Shown: in pieces, positions 17,383 to 25,489 of the stretch
How the letters are laid out: every line of letters starts with the position of its first letter
How positions within the stretch are numbered: position 1 is the stretch's first letter
From: Candidatus Poseidoniaceae archaeon
GTDB taxonomy: Archaea; Thermoplasmatota; Poseidoniia; Poseidoniales; Poseidoniaceae
Direction: 5' to 3'
NCBI GenBank assembly: GCA_938030705.1
Contig: CALHIR010000025.1
Span: 1 to 64,000, forward strand
DNA length: 64,000 nt
Translations under genes and position numbers: made by a program
Notes under the pieces: model-generated
What the model was told of the DNA's origin: nothing
Databases searched by the model: none
The model's input: the letters and a program-made list of their open reading frames with translations, nothing else

Positions 17383-18315
17383 TCAAGGCTTCTCAAGGGT
17401 TTGACCTAATCCATCGTTCAGCGACGGCGTGGAGAGGTTGAGTGAAGCCACGGTTGACCACGGAATGTCTTCAGGACTTTTTTGTCCGACGACATGCATT
17501 TTCAGGGATTTTCCGAACGGTAATTTTGCTTCAATATGGCGCTCGCCAGCGTGGAGGTTGAGTTGACTCGGCGGGGCCGTGAACAGCGAGAGAAAACCTC
17601 TGGGATGGACCACTGAACCTTTCAATGGCGCCTTTCGACCTTCTTGCCATTCGGCGATAGCATCACCCAATCCTAAGTCCAAGACATCGCCTTTGCACAT
17701 CAATCCGCCGTTTAATTCGACCTCATCCCAGGTGCCAAAGCCCTGCAAGGTTTCCAACAAGGCTTCGTTGAGTTCCCCGGGGTTTTCGTCTTCAAGCAGG
17801 CCGATGAACCCCGCTTCGTCTTTGACAATGCTGCCCAATTCCATCACGTTGGGTGGCCAGTCCAAGTTGCGGTTGGTGAAGGCCAGCACGACCCTTACAT
17901 CCACCTCATCGTCGTTGCCAACCCGTTCGTTGTGCATGGCAACAAGCATTCTGGCCTTACGAGCAATGCGCTGGTTGACCGTGCTGTGGTTGTGGGTGGT
18001 TCCGTTTTTCCGATGTTGAATAAATTCCTCTTCGGCGTTGATTTCAAACGAACCGGACCAGTGTTTTTGTTCAACGACCAACATGGTGTTTCCGCCGACA
18101 AGCACCAGGTCGATTTCTCGCTTTCCTCCTTGCTCGGCATCGGGGATACGAACCGATTCAAAGACGTGCCAACCGTTTTTCTTTCCAGCCGCACGGCTGA
18201 TCTTCGCCAGTCGCTGCTCCGCTAATTCCCCTGCTCGGTGGATTTCATCCGGTGGGTGATGACGCCGTCGTTCTCGCCACCATGAAAATCGCTGAGAGAG
18301 TTTCATGATGTTCAC
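17383..18315 (-). CDS. NERD-domain (nuclease-related) protein
   Basis: 310 residues from GTG 18315 (GTGA overlap with the HAD stop); an ATG at 18306 is an alternative. The NERD core is visible: GELAEQRLAKI, then KREIDLVLVGGNTMLVVEQKHWSG (Asp and Glu-x-Lys of the restriction-like active site), then a helix with RIARKARMLVAMHN. The C-terminal ~120 residues are not recognised. NERD proteins are predicted nucleases of the PD-(D/E)xK type; cellular roles are mostly unknown. Translational coupling to the HAD phosphatase suggests co-expression only. Confidence 0.82.
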   Translation of the reverse strand: MNIMKLSQRFSWWRERRRHHPPDEIHRAGELAEQRLAKISRAAGKKNGWHVFESVRIPDAEQGGKREIDLVLVGGNTMLVVEQKHWSGSFEINAEEEFIQHRKNGTTHNHSTVNQRIARKARMLVAMHNERVGNDDEVDVRVVLAFTNRNLDWPPNVMELGSIVKDEAGFIGLLEDENPGELNEALLETLQGFGTWDEVELNGGLMCKGDVLDLGLGDAIAEWQEGRKAPLKGSVVHPRGFLSLFTAPPSQLNLHAGERHIEAKLPFGKSLKMHVVGQKSPEDIPWSTVASLNLSTPSLNDGLGQTLEKP

Positions 18316-19100
18316 CGCAGGAGTTCATCCACGCTGTTGACGATGATGGTGGGCCGTTGTTCTGCCCCGTTGGGAAGCGCTTCCACATCGGCTTGCGTCG
18401 CTTCTCCTGAAAGAACCAGAATCCCGACAACACCCGCCCGCGTGGCCATAGCCATGTCTGTATACAATCGGTCGCCAACCATGGCGCAACGCCCGGGCTT
18501 CAAGCCGAGCGCATCGATCTTGTGAAGGATCATCCCGGCGTTGGGTTTGCCCGTAATGTGGACCGGGTCAACGCCCGTGGTCGCCTTGAACATGGCCAGA
18601 TAAGCACCGACATCCGGTAAGCCACCATCGGGGCTGGGGCACACCATGTCGGGGTGGCTGGCGACGAGCGGCACGCCTGCATGCATGTGAATACTGGCTT
18701 GAGCGATTTTTTCATAGGTCAATTCGGTATCGTAGCCTAACACCACAAACTCCGGGTTTGCACTTCGGGTTTCCACACCAATGGCTTCCAACATGCTTCG
18801 CATGCCCTCAGTGCCAACCAACCATGTCTTCGTGATGCTGTTCTTTTGCAGCCATGCGAGCAGGTCGTGGGTCGAAAGCAACACGTCTTCTTCGGTCGCT
18901 TCTAACCCAAGCGCATGGAGTTTCGTGAGGTATTGAGTTACGGATTTTGAGGAATTGTTGGAGAGGAAATAGCGTTGAACGCCCTGTTCTTTGCAACGCT
19001 CGAGAAAGGCTTCAGCTCCTTCAATCAGGTCGCCGCCGAGGTAGATGGTACCGTCAAGGTCAAGGAACACGGCGTCAATGCCCGAGAGGGTGGCGTCCAT
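18312..19100 (-). CDS. HAD-superfamily phosphatase, class IIA (NagD/4-nitrophenylphosphatase-like)
   Basis: 262 residues. HAD motifs in order: FLDLDGTIYLGG (nucleophile and acid Asp), YFLSNNSSKS (motif II), GKPNAGM (Lys of motif III), and MVGDRLYTDMAMATRAG (motif IV). The C2A cap lies between motifs II and III. Family members dephosphorylate small metabolites such as 2-phosphoglycolate or nucleotides. It starts 9 bases after the geranylgeranyl reductase stop and overlaps the NERD gene, forming one likely operon. Confidence 0.9.
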   Translation of the reverse strand: MDATLSGIDAVFLDLDGTIYLGGDLIEGAEAFLERCKEQGVQRYFLSNNSSKSVTQYLTKLHALGLEATEEDVLLSTHDLLAWLQKNSITKTWLVGTEGMRSMLEAIGVETRSANPEFVVLGYDTELTYEKIAQASIHMHAGVPLVASHPDMVCPSPDGGLPDVGAYLAMFKATTGVDPVHITGKPNAGMILHKIDALGLKPGRCAMVGDRLYTDMAMATRAGVVGILVLSGEATQADVEALPNGAEQRPTIIVNSVDELLR

Positions 19101-19109
19101 GGTGCGACC

Positions 19110-20489
19110 TTAGAACATCAAGGTCTTGAACATGAACCATGGAGAATGGAGGTTTTCCTGCGCTTCTTTGCTGGCGATCATTTCCGTCATCATTTCTTGA
19201 ATGGCTGGTTTCTTTGACGCTTTCCCAACAAACCAGTTCAAAAGCCAAGCTCGCCGGCTCATTTTTTGCATGCGGAAAGAATTGGTTAATTCAGGGCCCA
19301 GTGCTTTCCAAAGGGCTTCTTGGTAGGCCTCCGGAGATTTCCCTTCCATGATGTGGTTCGCAGCCATTTCACCGCTTACCAATGCGTTGCCAACCCCCTC
19401 GCCACTGAACGGGTCAACCAGCGATGCAGCATCGCCGACCAGGAAGATGCCGTTGCTGGAGGAACGACGTGGTTGTTTGCTGGCTTTTTTCCTCGGTGAG
19501 CCGAACGGAAGTTGCCATCCTTTTCCAGTCCCTGCGATCATGGTCGCTTCAGCAAACCGTTCTTTGAACAAGGGGTGTTCAGCAATGACTTCGGCTTGGA
19601 GGGCTTTGAGTTTCTTGGATTGTTTATCGAGCAAGGACATGACCATGCCAATGCCGACGTTCACCACGCCTTCCGCTACCGGGAAGAGCCAGAAATAACC
19701 GGGGATGATGGTGTCCACGAAGTGAATTTCAATATCACCGACATTGGCTTCACAGCCCTTGACACCGCGCCAGTATTCGCGGTAGCCCGCACAGTAGTGG
19801 TCGCGGTCCATCATGGGTTCTTCGTAGGTCGCTTCGAGCATGGATTTGGCGACAGGACAACGATACCCCGCAGCACCGACGATGTTGGGGGCGTGGAATT
19901 CCAATTCTTCCCCGTTTCGTCCGCCCACACGCACCACCACGCCACGAGCGTGGCGTAATGCGCCGCTGCCCTTCCCCGGGTCTTCGCCGCCCTTTCCGTC
20001 GTCGTACAGCACGTCTCGAACATCGCCGCCTTGAATCACCGCTCCGCCGGCGTCCCGAACGAGTTTCTGGACTTGGTCAAAGAGGAGGTGGTCAAATTGC
20101 TGTCGAGGCAGCGAGTATCCGGCTTCTAATCGCTGGACATCTTCCTCAGGAAGCGCCACACGAACGCTGTGGCCTTTGGGTGAGGAAAAGACAATTCCCG
20201 TCACTCGGAAGTGAGGGGTTGATTCCAACATCTCCTTAACGCCAAGAGCTTTCACATGGCTGAGTGATTTTCCACCCACGGCATCGCCGCAGATTTTGTC
20301 CCGAGGCCACGTCTCTTTTTCGATGAGCAAGACGCGTTGTCCTTCCATCGCCAAATAACCAGCAGCGGCGGAACCCCCCGGGCCTCCACCCACCACGATG
20401 CTGTCGAAGGATTCGCCGGATTTTGGGGCTGGGCCGGATTCAATGGGTTGCTTCCACACAACGTCCGCTCCGGTTCGTGGCTCGCCCAT
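19110..20489 (-). CDS. Geranylgeranyl reductase-family FAD oxidoreductase
   Basis: 459 residues. N-terminal FAD Rossmann motif VVGGGPGGSAAAGYLA (about 32-47), then LLIEKETWPRDKICGDAVGG with the conserved Cys-Gly-Asp, and the second FAD motif GIFLVGDAASLVDPFSGEGVGNAL. In archaea such enzymes saturate the isoprenoid chains of membrane lipids; related forms act on chlorophyll or quinone side chains. The gene is first in a minus-strand unit with HAD and NERD genes and divergent from an EamA transporter. The presence of a fatty-acyl-type acyltransferase elsewhere in this window makes the lipid context interesting. Confidence 0.88.
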   Translation of the reverse strand: MGEPRTGADVVWKQPIESGPAPKSGESFDSIVVGGGPGGSAAAGYLAMEGQRVLLIEKETWPRDKICGDAVGGKSLSHVKALGVKEMLESTPHFRVTGIVFSSPKGHSVRVALPEEDVQRLEAGYSLPRQQFDHLLFDQVQKLVRDAGGAVIQGGDVRDVLYDDGKGGEDPGKGSGALRHARGVVVRVGGRNGEELEFHAPNIVGAAGYRCPVAKSMLEATYEEPMMDRDHYCAGYREYWRGVKGCEANVGDIEIHFVDTIIPGYFWLFPVAEGVVNVGIGMVMSLLDKQSKKLKALQAEVIAEHPLFKERFAEATMIAGTGKGWQLPFGSPRKKASKQPRRSSSNGIFLVGDAASLVDPFSGEGVGNALVSGEMAANHIMEGKSPEAYQEALWKALGPELTNSFRMQKMSRRAWLLNWFVGKASKKPAIQEMMTEMIASKEAQENLHSPWFMFKTLMF

Positions 20490-20581
20490 GGTTTTACTGG
20501 GCCATGGGCGCTCTTTGAGGCTATGGATGGATGAGGCTCAAACACCATCACCCTCATGACCCGCAGGCCACTGCGAAGAGC

Positions 20582-21562
20582 ATGAATGGCGAAACCGTCC
20601 AAGCGACCACGTCGTTCCAACCTCAACGGCGAAAGGCCGCCATGGTGTTGTTGAGCGTGACCCTCATTTGGGGCGCCACCTTCATTTGGATGAAACAAGC
20701 CCTCAACGCCTTGGAGGTTGAACTCGAAACCTTCGGGACGTTTCCCGTGGTCGCCCTCCTCGTTGCACTCCGTTTCCTCATCGCCATGGTGCTCGTCCTC
20801 GCCTTTTTTCCAAAAGCCAGAGCCGGCCTCCGTTCTCCGTCCATTTGGAAAGGAGGAGGGGTTCTTGGAGGGCTCATGCTCGTCGGTTTCGTCAGTCAAA
20901 TGGTGGCCTTGAACGACATCAATCCATCAACATCAGCATTTCTGACGTCGCTGTACGTTGTCATGACGGCCTTGTTGACCATGCGTATGAGCGAGCACCC
21001 TCCGCGGAGGGCACTTTACTGGGGCGTGTTGATGGCTACGGTGGGCGCCGGGTTCATCGAAGGCCCCCCGCATCTTTCCTGGGGCTGGGGTGAAATTGTC
21101 ACGGTGGTCTGTGCCCTGTTCTTTGCCTTGCACATCATTTTCACGCAGAAATTGACCCTTGAACTCGACCCGCTTATGTTGACCCTGACCTCGTTCATCG
21201 TGGTGGGCTTTGGTTCACTTGCTCTCGCTCTCGTAGGGGGGGGAGGTCAAACCGTTGGCATGATCGCCGATGTCCTGAGCAGAGAGGGCGTCATCCTTCC
21301 AGTCTTTTTGCTAGGCCTGGGGGGTTCGTTCTTCTGTTTGGTTGCGTTGAACATGTACCAACGGCACATGCATCCAGTGCAGGCCGCCATCATTTACGCC
21401 TTTGAGCCCGTTTGGGCTACAGTGTTCGGTTTGGGGATTGGACTTGTCAGTTGGTCTTGGTGGATTCTGTTTGGTGGTGGCGTGCTTTTGTTAGGGAACA
21501 TTCTGGTGGAAATAACATCCCCCGACGAGGATTCTCAGCCTTCACCTGAACCTTCACCGTAG
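20582..21562 (+). CDS. EamA/DMT-superfamily transporter
   Basis: 326 residues from ATG 20582; an ATG at 20531 would add 17 polar residues. About ten hydrophobic helices in two EamA repeats: VTLIWGATFIWMKQAL opens the first and ALFFALHIIFTQKLTLELDP the second, with YAFEPVWATVFGLGIG in the ninth-helix region, a family signature. Such proteins move amino acids, nucleotides or drugs; the substrate cannot be predicted. It is followed after about 45 bases by a Cys/Met metabolism enzyme, so a metabolite exporter is possible (inference). Confidence 0.87.
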   Translation: MNGETVQATTSFQPQRRKAAMVLLSVTLIWGATFIWMKQALNALEVELETFGTFPVVALLVALRFLIAMVLVLAFFPKARAGLRSPSIWKGGGVLGGLMLVGFVSQMVALNDINPSTSAFLTSLYVVMTALLTMRMSEHPPRRALYWGVLMATVGAGFIEGPPHLSWGWGEIVTVVCALFFALHIIFTQKLTLELDPLMLTLTSFIVVGFGSLALALVGGGGQTVGMIADVLSREGVILPVFLLGLGGSFFCLVALNMYQRHMHPVQAAIIYAFEPVWATVFGLGIGLVSWSWWILFGGGVLLLGNILVEITSPDEDSQPSPEPSP

Positions 21563-21606
21563 AATGGTTGAAGGGGCGGTTTTCGTTGGTTGAACCGGAG
21601 AAGCGT

Positions 21607-22785
21607 ATGGGTGAGAAAAAACAACCGTCGCGTTTCGCCACCGATGCCGTTCACAGTGGCACGCAACACATCGGTGATGCGGTTAACACACCCATCTTCC
21701 AATCGTCAACGTACAAACTGACGGATGAACGCTATGCTGGTTGGGCGGCAGGAGCCCAACATACCCTCCTCTACGCTCGCCTTTCCACGGTGAACTCGGA
21801 CGCAGTCGCTCAAAAATTAACGGCCTTGGAACAAGGCGAGGACGCTGAAACGTTTGCTTCGGGCATGGCCGCCATCTCGACCACACTGATGTCGTTGCTC
21901 AACCAGGGCGACCACATGGTGGCGAGCGCCGACGTCTACGGTGGCACTTACGGCCTCTTGACAGAAGAACTTCCTCGGTTCGGCATCTCCACGACCATGG
22001 CCGATATGCGGGACGCTTCGTCCTATGAAGCCGCCATCCAAGAGAACACCAAAATTCTCTACATTGAGACACTGACCAATCCCGTCCTCAAGGTCTGCGA
22101 TATTGAAGCGATGGCGGATGTGGCAAAACGGTACAATCTCTTGCTCATCATCGACAACACCTTCGCTTCTCCCTGGGGTTGCAAACCGCTGACCATGGGC
22201 GTTGACCTTGTCATCCATTCCACCACCAAGTACCTCGGTGGTCATTCAGACATCATTGGAGGGGCCGTTATTGGTTCCAAGGAACTGATCGCACAAATTT
22301 TCATGCGCAAGGTTCACTTCGGTGGGAGCCCTGACCCGCACAGTTGTTATTTGCTTGAGCGGGGCATGCGAACCCTTGACGTTCGAATGCCTCGGATTTG
22401 TCAAAACGCTGAAACATTGGCTCAGCGGCTTGAACAACACGTTGCCATTGAGCGAGTTTATCATACCGCCATGGAGAGCCACCCCGATTTTGAGGTGGCC
22501 AAACGCATCATGCCAAACGGTTCTGGGATGATTGCCTTCGTCGTCAAGGGTGGCGACGAGGCCGCTTTGAAATTCATGGGTCAACTGGATCTCATCTACG
22601 AGGCAACCAGTCTCGGTGGTGTGGAATCGCTCATCGAATGCCCGTTCAATTCCAGCCATATGTTTGTGCCAGAAGACGTGCGTGTCGAAGCGGGCGTGGT
22701 CCCTGGCTTTGTCCGTTTGAGTGTTGGCATCGAAGATGTTGAGGACCTCTGGGCCGATCTTGAAGGGGCTCTTTCCTCCTCGTAA
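21607..22785 (+). CDS. Cys/Met metabolism PLP enzyme (cystathionine gamma-synthase/lyase family)
   Basis: 392 residues from ATG 21607. Family landmarks are AVHSGTQHIGDAVNTPIFQSS, YARLSTVNSDAV, FASGMAAISTTLMSLL, YGGTYGLL, LIIDNTFASPWGCKPL, and HSTTKYLGGHSD with the PLP-binding Lys, ending in the FVRLSVGIEDVEDL motif. It could be cystathionine gamma-synthase, gamma-lyase, or methionine gamma-lyase; residues that separate these are not decisive by eye. Role is in transsulfuration or methionine/cysteine interconversion. Confidence 0.9.
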   Translation: MGEKKQPSRFATDAVHSGTQHIGDAVNTPIFQSSTYKLTDERYAGWAAGAQHTLLYARLSTVNSDAVAQKLTALEQGEDAETFASGMAAISTTLMSLLNQGDHMVASADVYGGTYGLLTEELPRFGISTTMADMRDASSYEAAIQENTKILYIETLTNPVLKVCDIEAMADVAKRYNLLLIIDNTFASPWGCKPLTMGVDLVIHSTTKYLGGHSDIIGGAVIGSKELIAQIFMRKVHFGGSPDPHSCYLLERGMRTLDVRMPRICQNAETLAQRLEQHVAIERVYHTAMESHPDFEVAKRIMPNGSGMIAFVVKGGDEAALKFMGQLDLIYEATSLGGVESLIECPFNSSHMFVPEDVRVEAGVVPGFVRLSVGIEDVEDLWADLEGALSSS

Positions 22786-22800
22786 AAGGGGCGTCGGGCA

Positions 22801-24549
22801 TCAAGAACTTCCTGTTGTTGTTTTGAGGTCCTGGAACGACGATCTCCATGCGTCTTGAAGTTCAGCGACCTCTTCTTCTTCCGCCGCAATCAATTGCTTT
22901 CCAATCGACCAGAGTTCGGTGGTCGGAACGGCCCACACTCCACCCCGGTCGCGAGCGTTGTTTTCGAAATGCCATTCCTGTCCACCCGAACGGCCCACCG
23001 CTACCAGCCAAGCCCACGCTGCGGCTGCTTCGTCCAACGAGGCGTGTCGCGCTGTCGCTTTTCGTTCAACGGAGCCCATGCCTTGGGTCAGGCCGGCCAC
23101 GATGTACGCGTGAATGAGGCCCGCGGCCATTCCTGCGCTTTCTTGCGAAGGGAAGCGAGCTTTCTGTTGAGCGAGGGCTTTGGCTTTGTCCAAACCCTTG
23201 AGGAATTTCCCAAACGGTTTCGGGGCGTCTCGCTGTTCTTTCCAGATGGTGTCCGCGTCGCCGCCTTCCAGGCCGAGAATGGCCAAAGCCTCACAGCCAT
23301 GAGTGGGCCAAAAGGCAGCGAGGACATCGCCGCATGAGGCGGTTTTCATGATACGAATGCACCGTTCTTCGCGCTGTTCAGGGCTCCCTTTGGCCTCAAT
23401 ACGCAACCCAATGCTCTCTTCTTTAGGATCGGCGATGGCGAGGCGGAGGATTTCTGCGGCGAGCAACCGTTCTTCGCTTGAACCACCGAAGGATGCTAAC
23501 GCGTCTTCGAGGTCATGGATGTCATCGCCATCAAGCCACCTTTCCCCGACGAGAAGCCCCTCGTCGATGCTTTCCATCACGGTCTGTTTCATGGCCGAGG
23601 CCACGATACCCTCGTTCATGGTGAGTCCCTGCCAGGCGTCGATCACCTTCTTGATTCCGTCAAGGCATGTTTGGGGGAGCGCCTTGTCTTCCGGCCACCC
23701 TTCCGGCGTCCAGTGAGCGTCCATGGTGAGGATGGAGGGGAGAAGGGGCGGGAGCATGGACAAAGCGAGATGGTGAACAAACGGAGCATCCTTCTTCGAG
23801 AAGGTTTCAACAGCGTCAAGGCCCAAACCGACCACAGGGCCATGATGGAAGCGCAAGGCAATGTGGCCGATGTCCGAAGCGTGGCCTTCAACGACGCTCT
23901 TGGGGTCCAATCCCTCCGTCGTCCACACGGTACGCCCTTCGATTTTGGTGCTCATCAAATCAAACCTCGAGCGCTTGAGGACATCGCTCAACCATTCTTC
24001 GGGAGGGTTGGGGTTGGGTCCGGTACAAACGAACCCTCCATCCCAACTGAAGAAATGCATGCCTCGGCGAGCGTGGTCCTCCCACGGAAGCATACGCAAC
24101 GTGAGGTTGGCATAGTTTTGGATGCCTGCAAGGTAGCCAGGTTTCCCATCACCTCGGCGGACATACGACCCCGAACCAAATGACGAGGAATTGAACTGAC
24201 CCACCATCGTGAATTGTTCATCGTGAGATGCATGAAGGGAGCCTGCGAAGGCTTTGGATACATCGTCACCTCGCTTGGCCATCATTCGCTTTTGCAACCA
24301 TTTCAAATCGTCCTTTTTCTTGATGATTCGTTCGATTTCAGCAAGCGTTTTTGTCACCGGGTCGGTGCGCCCCCATCGTAGTTTTCCGGAGAACATCATG
24401 GCTGGCAGGTGGCTGCGAGGGTTTTCCCGGAATTGACCCAACTCACGAGCGAGTTTTTTCGCCGTCGCTTCATTGGCTTGTTTGGTGCCCCGCATCCTCG
24501 CCTTGGTCTTTTTTTGACCGGGAAATTCGACTTTTGACGGCGCTGCCAT
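22801..24549 (-). CDS. Hypothetical protein, 582 residues, lineage-specific
   Basis: No known family was recognised. The N terminus is very basic (PGQKKTKARMRGTKQANEATAKKLA), followed by a soluble, mixed alpha/beta sequence with many Trp, Gly and His residues (WDGGFVCTGPNPNPPEEWL, HIALRFHHGPVVGLGLDAVETF). There is a helical Ala-rich second half (about 300-500) and a Ser/Thr tail. No signal peptide or membrane segment. Codon use looks like its neighbours and the frame is intact, so it is probably real. It converges with the Cys/Met gene, and its start is divergent from the PqqB-like gene. Confidence 0.75.
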   Translation of the reverse strand: MAAPSKVEFPGQKKTKARMRGTKQANEATAKKLARELGQFRENPRSHLPAMMFSGKLRWGRTDPVTKTLAEIERIIKKKDDLKWLQKRMMAKRGDDVSKAFAGSLHASHDEQFTMVGQFNSSSFGSGSYVRRGDGKPGYLAGIQNYANLTLRMLPWEDHARRGMHFFSWDGGFVCTGPNPNPPEEWLSDVLKRSRFDLMSTKIEGRTVWTTEGLDPKSVVEGHASDIGHIALRFHHGPVVGLGLDAVETFSKKDAPFVHHLALSMLPPLLPSILTMDAHWTPEGWPEDKALPQTCLDGIKKVIDAWQGLTMNEGIVASAMKQTVMESIDEGLLVGERWLDGDDIHDLEDALASFGGSSEERLLAAEILRLAIADPKEESIGLRIEAKGSPEQREERCIRIMKTASCGDVLAAFWPTHGCEALAILGLEGGDADTIWKEQRDAPKPFGKFLKGLDKAKALAQQKARFPSQESAGMAAGLIHAYIVAGLTQGMGSVERKATARHASLDEAAAAWAWLVAVGRSGGQEWHFENNARDRGGVWAVPTTELWSIGKQLIAAEEEEVAELQDAWRSSFQDLKTTTGSS

Positions 24550-24637
24550 ATCGTTCCCTCACCAGGAGGGGCTTGGTGGTGGGGTTTGAGACCTTCGCGT
24601 GAAAGGGCTCATGTTCACCCTCGGGGTGGTCTCCCTC

Positions 24638-25489
24638 ATGCCGACGGTCACCTTGCTTGGAATCGCCCAAGACGGCGGGCGCCCTCAGCCCGGTTGTCAA
24701 CGAGCATGTTGCGCCGACCTCGGCCCAGAGGATGTCCAGCACCCAGTCAGTCTGGGAATCGTCGACGAACATGGCGAAGGCCACCTCATCGAAGCGACCC
24801 GAGCTCTTGGCGAACAACTCCGCAGGTGGGGGCACCCTACAATGCGCTCGGTGTTGCTTACCCATGCGCACTTTGGGCACGTGGACGGGTTGGGGTTGTT
24901 TGGCCGTGAGACCTTGAACGCCTCCGGTCTCCGCCTCTATGTTTCTCCATCCATGGAGTTGCTGATCGAGCGGACCCCGCAGTGGTCCTTGTTGCTTGAA
25001 CAAGGCGTCTTTTCCGTGCAACCCATTTCATCCGGGACCGTTCATCCGTTATCCGGTCATGTTCGGGTTGAACCGATTGCCGTCCCGCATCGCGCAGAGC
25101 TCTCTGACATGCACGCCTTTGTTGTTCGAGGGCCGAACCGCTCCCTCCTTTTCCTCCCCGACCACGATCGATGGAAGGACACGCTGGACCATCACGGCGC
25201 GGCCACCATTCGTGAATGGTTGGCTCAGTTAGGCGTTGATGTTGCGTTGGTCGACGGCACGTTTTGGAACAGCGATGAACTCTCGGGACGTTCGCAACTG
25301 GAGGTCCCCCATCCTCCCGTGGCCGAGACATTGGAACGCTTGGGTCCACGAACTGAAGACGACCCCGACATCATTTTCATTCATCTCAATCACACCAACC
25401 CGCTCTATAACGAAACATCAGCACAACATCAGGCGGTGCTGGAAATGGGCTGGAAGGTTGGTCAGCAGGGCATGACCTTCACGCTGTGA
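24638..25489 (+). CDS. PqqB-like metallo-beta-lactamase-fold protein
   Basis: 283 residues from ATG 24638; GTG 24599 and ATG 24611 are in frame upstream. It opens with VTLLGIAQDGGRPQPGCQRACC, close to the PqqB-type start with its conserved Cys, and carries the metal-binding variant THAHFGHVDGLGLFG plus a late FLPDHDRW Asp/His. PqqB-like proteins are MBL-fold hydroxylases or hydrolases; in cofactor PQQ synthesis PqqB acts on the peptide precursor. No other pqq genes are visible, so a different substrate is likely. The end overlaps the convergent symporter gene by 11 bases. Confidence 0.82.
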   Translation: MPTVTLLGIAQDGGRPQPGCQRACCADLGPEDVQHPVSLGIVDEHGEGHLIEATRALGEQLRRWGHPTMRSVLLTHAHFGHVDGLGLFGRETLNASGLRLYVSPSMELLIERTPQWSLLLEQGVFSVQPISSGTVHPLSGHVRVEPIAVPHRAELSDMHAFVVRGPNRSLLFLPDHDRWKDTLDHHGAATIREWLAQLGVDVALVDGTFWNSDELSGRSQLEVPHPPVAETLERLGPRTEDDPDIIFIHLNHTNPLYNETSAQHQAVLEMGWKVGQQGMTFTL

